A stretch of DNA of 10,014 nt from contig BTRF01000024.1 in NCBI GenBank assembly GCA_036986255.1, positions 1 through 10,014 on the forward strand, written 5' to 3'. Of the stretch, positions 7,408-10,014 are shown piece after piece; within the stretch, counting starts at the first letter, position 1; the number at the start of each line of letters is the position of its first letter. This stretch comes from BTRF01 sp036986255. GTDB taxonomy: Bacteria; Patescibacteriota; WWE3; 9FT-COMBO-53-11. The translations under genes were made by a program, and so were the position numbers. The notes under the pieces were generated by a model, which was not told where the DNA came from, ran no database searches, and saw only the letters and a program-made list of their open reading frames with translations.

Positions 7408-10014
7408 ATGAATAAGAAGGGTGCATGGCTCGAGATTCTGCTCCATGATTTTGGAGCTATCGGAAGCATCCTCTGGCTTCTTATACCTTTTATTCTGCTG
7501 ACTGCACTGGGCTCTTTTGCCGCAATGTTTTTCTTCTTCAAGGAAGGCTTGTTTATCTCCGCAGTCTATGCGCTGTTTGCCGCTTTTGTGGTGATCGTTC
7601 TTATTTTAGGGGCTGGCAAGATACGGGCCGGCGATGATCTTGATTCCTTTATGAAGCCGTCCCGCGCCGAAACTCTTGAGGATCGGCGCCGCGAAGCTCG
7701 TGAAAAGCTTCAAAAGATGCGCAATGAAATGCTTCTTGTGCAAGCGCGCAAGAGCCAGACGGACTTCTACGTTAAGGGCCTGATCGTTTTTCTCTACATG
7801 GTCGCGTATGTGCTCGTCCTTAATGTTGTGTTTGGGGTTTACCCTTCGCAGGCCTTCTTTGTTCCAATCCCGGCGTTGGTAATCATCTGGGTAGTTCTTC
7901 TGCTGTTTTTGTCTAGGTCGCTCATAATCCTGCTTCTGGTAACGCTGACCGGTCTTTCGGCCGTAGTGTCCGTGATGGGCCCGGAGGTAATCCTGCAGTT
8001 TCTGCCGTATCTCCTAACTATCCCAGTGTTCATGTTTATGAACTTCTTCATGCTCTTTGGGCCGCTGATGTTCTTCAACATCAAGCAGATCCAGATCGTT
8101 AAGCCCGGAGAGGGGGAGTGGGGAATCACTTTCGACGAGATTCGAGGGCAGAAGGAAGCCATCAAGCAAGTTCTCTCCGACTTGAGTGTTTTTTTATCCT
8201 CAAAGGAAGAGAACGTTCTCTTTCGGGAAAAAGGTATCCTGATGGTTGGGCCTCCGGGAGTTGGGAAGACCCTTACTGCCAAGGCCATCGCTACCCATCT
8301 CAACGCTCCTGTGATCTTGACCACCGGATCCGCGTTTATCTCCACCTTCGTGGGGGTAGGCATCATTGTAATGATCTACCTCAAGTACATGGCCGAGTCT
8401 CTCTCCAAGGAATTCAGCAAGTGCGTCGTTTTCCTGGATGAGGCCGAGCAACTCCTGCAGCGCCGTGCCGGCATGCAGGGTGGCGAGGGAGGAGCGGGGA
8501 GCGGAAGGAATAGCCGCGTTGATTTCTACTCGCTCTTTGATTACGATGAGTTTGGAGCGGTTTCCCATTCCGAGCTGGTCTTTGATACATCTTCGGCTCG
8601 CCGTATCTCTTGGGAGCACAAGTTCCCCCAACCTCCGGATCGGCATCTTATCATCGGAGCAGGGGTAGGAATGGGAGGGGGAATGGGGGCAAACATGGCC
8701 CTGCCAGTCTATCTTAACTGGCTGGACGGGGTTCCTGCGCCTCCTTTCATAGAACGGCTTTGGCGCAGCAAGATTAACCAGCTGCTGGATATTCTCTTTC
8801 TCCCTTCTATCATCAAGTTTCGAGGGAGAAAGGTTCAGCTCCGCGTCCCGCGGGCTGCACCCGAGGAGCATCTGGTCTTGCACCTGGCCGCAACGAACAT
8901 TCCTGAGATAATCGATCCGGCCATGCTCCGACCGGGCCGTTTTGGCCGGGTGGTTCAGTACGTGCTCCCCGGTGAAGAGGAGAGGGCGGATATCGGTGAT
9001 CTCTACTTCGCTAAAGCGGGGGAGATGGACATGCTGCACCCCGAGTTGAGAACACCGGAGAAACTGCGCGAATTTGCGCAGGCTTCTGTGGGATTCTCTC
9101 CGGCTCAGATCATGCAGGCCGTTTACGGGGCGCCTGCCGTTCGTAAAGCCCATATCGGACGCCTTAAGCAGCTGGCCGAGCGGGTTGAGGACGAAGAAGA
9201 GTTGGATCATCGTGAAGAGAGGTTTTGGAACAAATACCACGATGAAATTGGCCAACCAGACTGGGACCGGGTGTGGGCAACCTGGGACTCTTTAACGGAG
9301 TCTCTGCGCACCATCCGGTACGGGTTAGCTAAGCCAACCCGAACTTCCCAGAGGCACCGGGAAACAACTGCGGTTCATGAATTTGCGGGCCACCTGCTTC
9401 CCTTAAGAGCTTTTGGTTCGGAGTTTTTGAAGCCGACGATTCTTTCCATTATGCCTCGAGGGCAGGCTCTCGGAATGGTTGCCCACGTACCCATTGACGA
9501 GCACGACCCCCAACCCCAAAGGTTCTGGGAAGCGATGCTTCGCGTAATGGTTGGGTCCGTAATCGCCGAGCGAATTTTCTTTACGGACAGCATGCCGGGC
9601 GTAATCACCGATCTGGAGAGTGCTACCCGAATGGCCGCTAATATGGCGGGCCGTTTCGGGATGGTTCCGCGGAAATGTGATGCGGACCAGAAGGAACGCT
9701 TTGTCCAAGCAGGGCAGACGATTCTCTTCTCCGCCGGTATGGCCCCAACGGGGATGCTGGGGGTAATGGATCCCGCTATGGCGGTTCTTTCCAATCCAGG
9801 TAAGTTGGAAAGCGTCTGTCTTTTCCTAGGACAGGCCTTTGTGGATACCTATCGCCTCATTCTCAAGAACCAGAGTCTTATCGATCCCGTGGTGGATCGT
9901 CTGCTCGACGAGGATGAGATTATGGGTCGAGAGTTGGACGAGCTTTGGGATGAGCTGAAAGCGGAGGTTAAGCCTCTGAGAAAGTCCGACAGCGAGTGGC
10001 CCGCCGCTTTAGTT
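7408..10014 (+). CDS. Polytopic FtsH-like AAA+ protein with altered M41 zinc motif (3' end outside window)
   Basis: 869 codons are seen with no stop, so the gene continues past the window. Six hydrophobic segments (about 20-44, 49-70, 121-142, 150-168, 171-190, 199-223) precede an FtsH-type AAA module. That module has an opening FDEIRGQKEA (242-251), Walker A GPPGVGKT (281-288, K287), pore loop FVGVG, Walker B VVFLDEAE (D344, E345), sensor-1 AATN (494-497) and arginine-finger motif RPGRF (508-512). About 150 residues separate Walker B from AATN, against about 45 in FtsH, because of insertions on both sides of the NMALPVYLNWLDG helix. The M41 region follows: HEFAGH (657-662) replaces the usual HExxH with HExxxH, PRGQALGMV is retained, and the third zinc ligand Asp735 (TDLESAT) is correctly spaced. 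It is either a membrane ATPase with a disabled protease or a variant site. The start is set by AAAGGAG at 7394-7400. It is not the housekeeping FtsH by this architecture. Confidence 0.85.
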   Translation, partial: MNKKGAWLEILLHDFGAIGSILWLLIPFILLTALGSFAAMFFFFKEGLFISAVYALFAAFVVIVLILGAGKIRAGDDLDSFMKPSRAETLEDRRREAREKLQKMRNEMLLVQARKSQTDFYVKGLIVFLYMVAYVLVLNVVFGVYPSQAFFVPIPALVIIWVVLLLFLSRSLIILLLVTLTGLSAVVSVMGPEVILQFLPYLLTIPVFMFMNFFMLFGPLMFFNIKQIQIVKPGEGEWGITFDEIRGQKEAIKQVLSDLSVFLSSKEENVLFREKGILMVGPPGVGKTLTAKAIATHLNAPVILTTGSAFISTFVGVGIIVMIYLKYMAESLSKEFSKCVVFLDEAEQLLQRRAGMQGGEGGAGSGRNSRVDFYSLFDYDEFGAVSHSELVFDTSSARRISWEHKFPQPPDRHLIIGAGVGMGGGMGANMALPVYLNWLDGVPAPPFIERLWRSKINQLLDILFLPSIIKFRGRKVQLRVPRAAPEEHLVLHLAATNIPEIIDPAMLRPGRFGRVVQYVLPGEEERADIGDLYFAKAGEMDMLHPELRTPEKLREFAQASVGFSPAQIMQAVYGAPAVRKAHIGRLKQLAERVEDEEELDHREERFWNKYHDEIGQPDWDRVWATWDSLTESLRTIRYGLAKPTRTSQRHRETTAVHEFAGHLLPLRAFGSEFLKPTILSIMPRGQALGMVAHVPIDEHDPQPQRFWEAMLRVMVGSVIAERIFFTDSMPGVITDLESATRMAANMAGRFGMVPRKCDADQKERFVQAGQTILFSAGMAPTGMLGVMDPAMAVLSNPGKLESVCLFLGQAFVDTYRLILKNQSLIDPVVDRLLDEDEIMGRELDELWDELKAEVKPLRKSDSEWPAALV

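Noticed and set aside
8200..9255. A 351-residue minus-strand frame
   Set aside because: It lies antisense to the AAA+ domain of the FtsH-like gene, which has all its motifs on the plus strand; the opposite frame has no recognisable domain.

Overview
The window looks like chromosome from a small-genome bacterium, most likely of the Candidate Phyla Radiation (Patescibacteria). The pointers are a trigger factor without its isomerase domain, a very short zinc-ribbon gene in front of it, a stand-alone alkyltransferase domain, tRNAs with genome-encoded CCA, and a small two-helix Cys-rich membrane protein of a type I associate with CPR and DPANN genomes. This assignment is inference. tRNA-His with an extra G at its 5' end, Shine-Dalgarno sites at several genes and sigma70-like promoters show that it is bacterial. 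Stop codons are TAA or TAG, except TGA for truB. No phage, transposase, CRISPR or rRNA was seen.

Layout. 1-1768 (+): a SufS-type cysteine desulfurase, followed 4 nt later by a Cys-rich membrane protein. 1780-2382 (-): a soluble GGDEF diguanylate cyclase, tail to tail with them. 2432-2793 (+): an O6-alkylguanine alkyltransferase domain and tRNA-Gly(TCC). 4150-2729 (-): a tRNA array with its own promoter (Lys-CTT, His, Arg-TCG, Arg-TCT), three tRNA fragments and dense intergenic hairpins, leading into truB. The truB frame ends inside the antisense strand of tRNA-Gly. 4215-5301 (+): a secreted glucosaminidase-like wall hydrolase with a repeat-laden 5' region, then tRNA-Leu(TAA) and tRNA-Leu(GAG). 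5421-7181 (+): a proteostasis block of zinc-ribbon microprotein, PPIase-less trigger factor and ClpP. 7240-7316 (+): tRNA-Val(GAC). 7408-10014 (+): a large polytopic FtsH-like AAA+ protein that runs off the window.

How it fits together. Trigger factor, ClpP and the FtsH-like protein form a protein-folding and turnover neighbourhood; ClpX or another ClpP unfoldase is not in view. The tRNA genes and truB form a translation-supply block, with the enzyme that makes pseudouridine 55 placed downstream of several of its likely substrates. The most unusual items are: the FtsH-like protein, which has HExxxH where M41 peptidases have HExxH, six predicted membrane helices and large AAA insertions; the truB/tRNA-Gly antisense overlap; the tRNA fragments that stop in the anticodon arm; and a family of CTAG and GCTTCGC hairpins confined mostly to the intergenic gaps.
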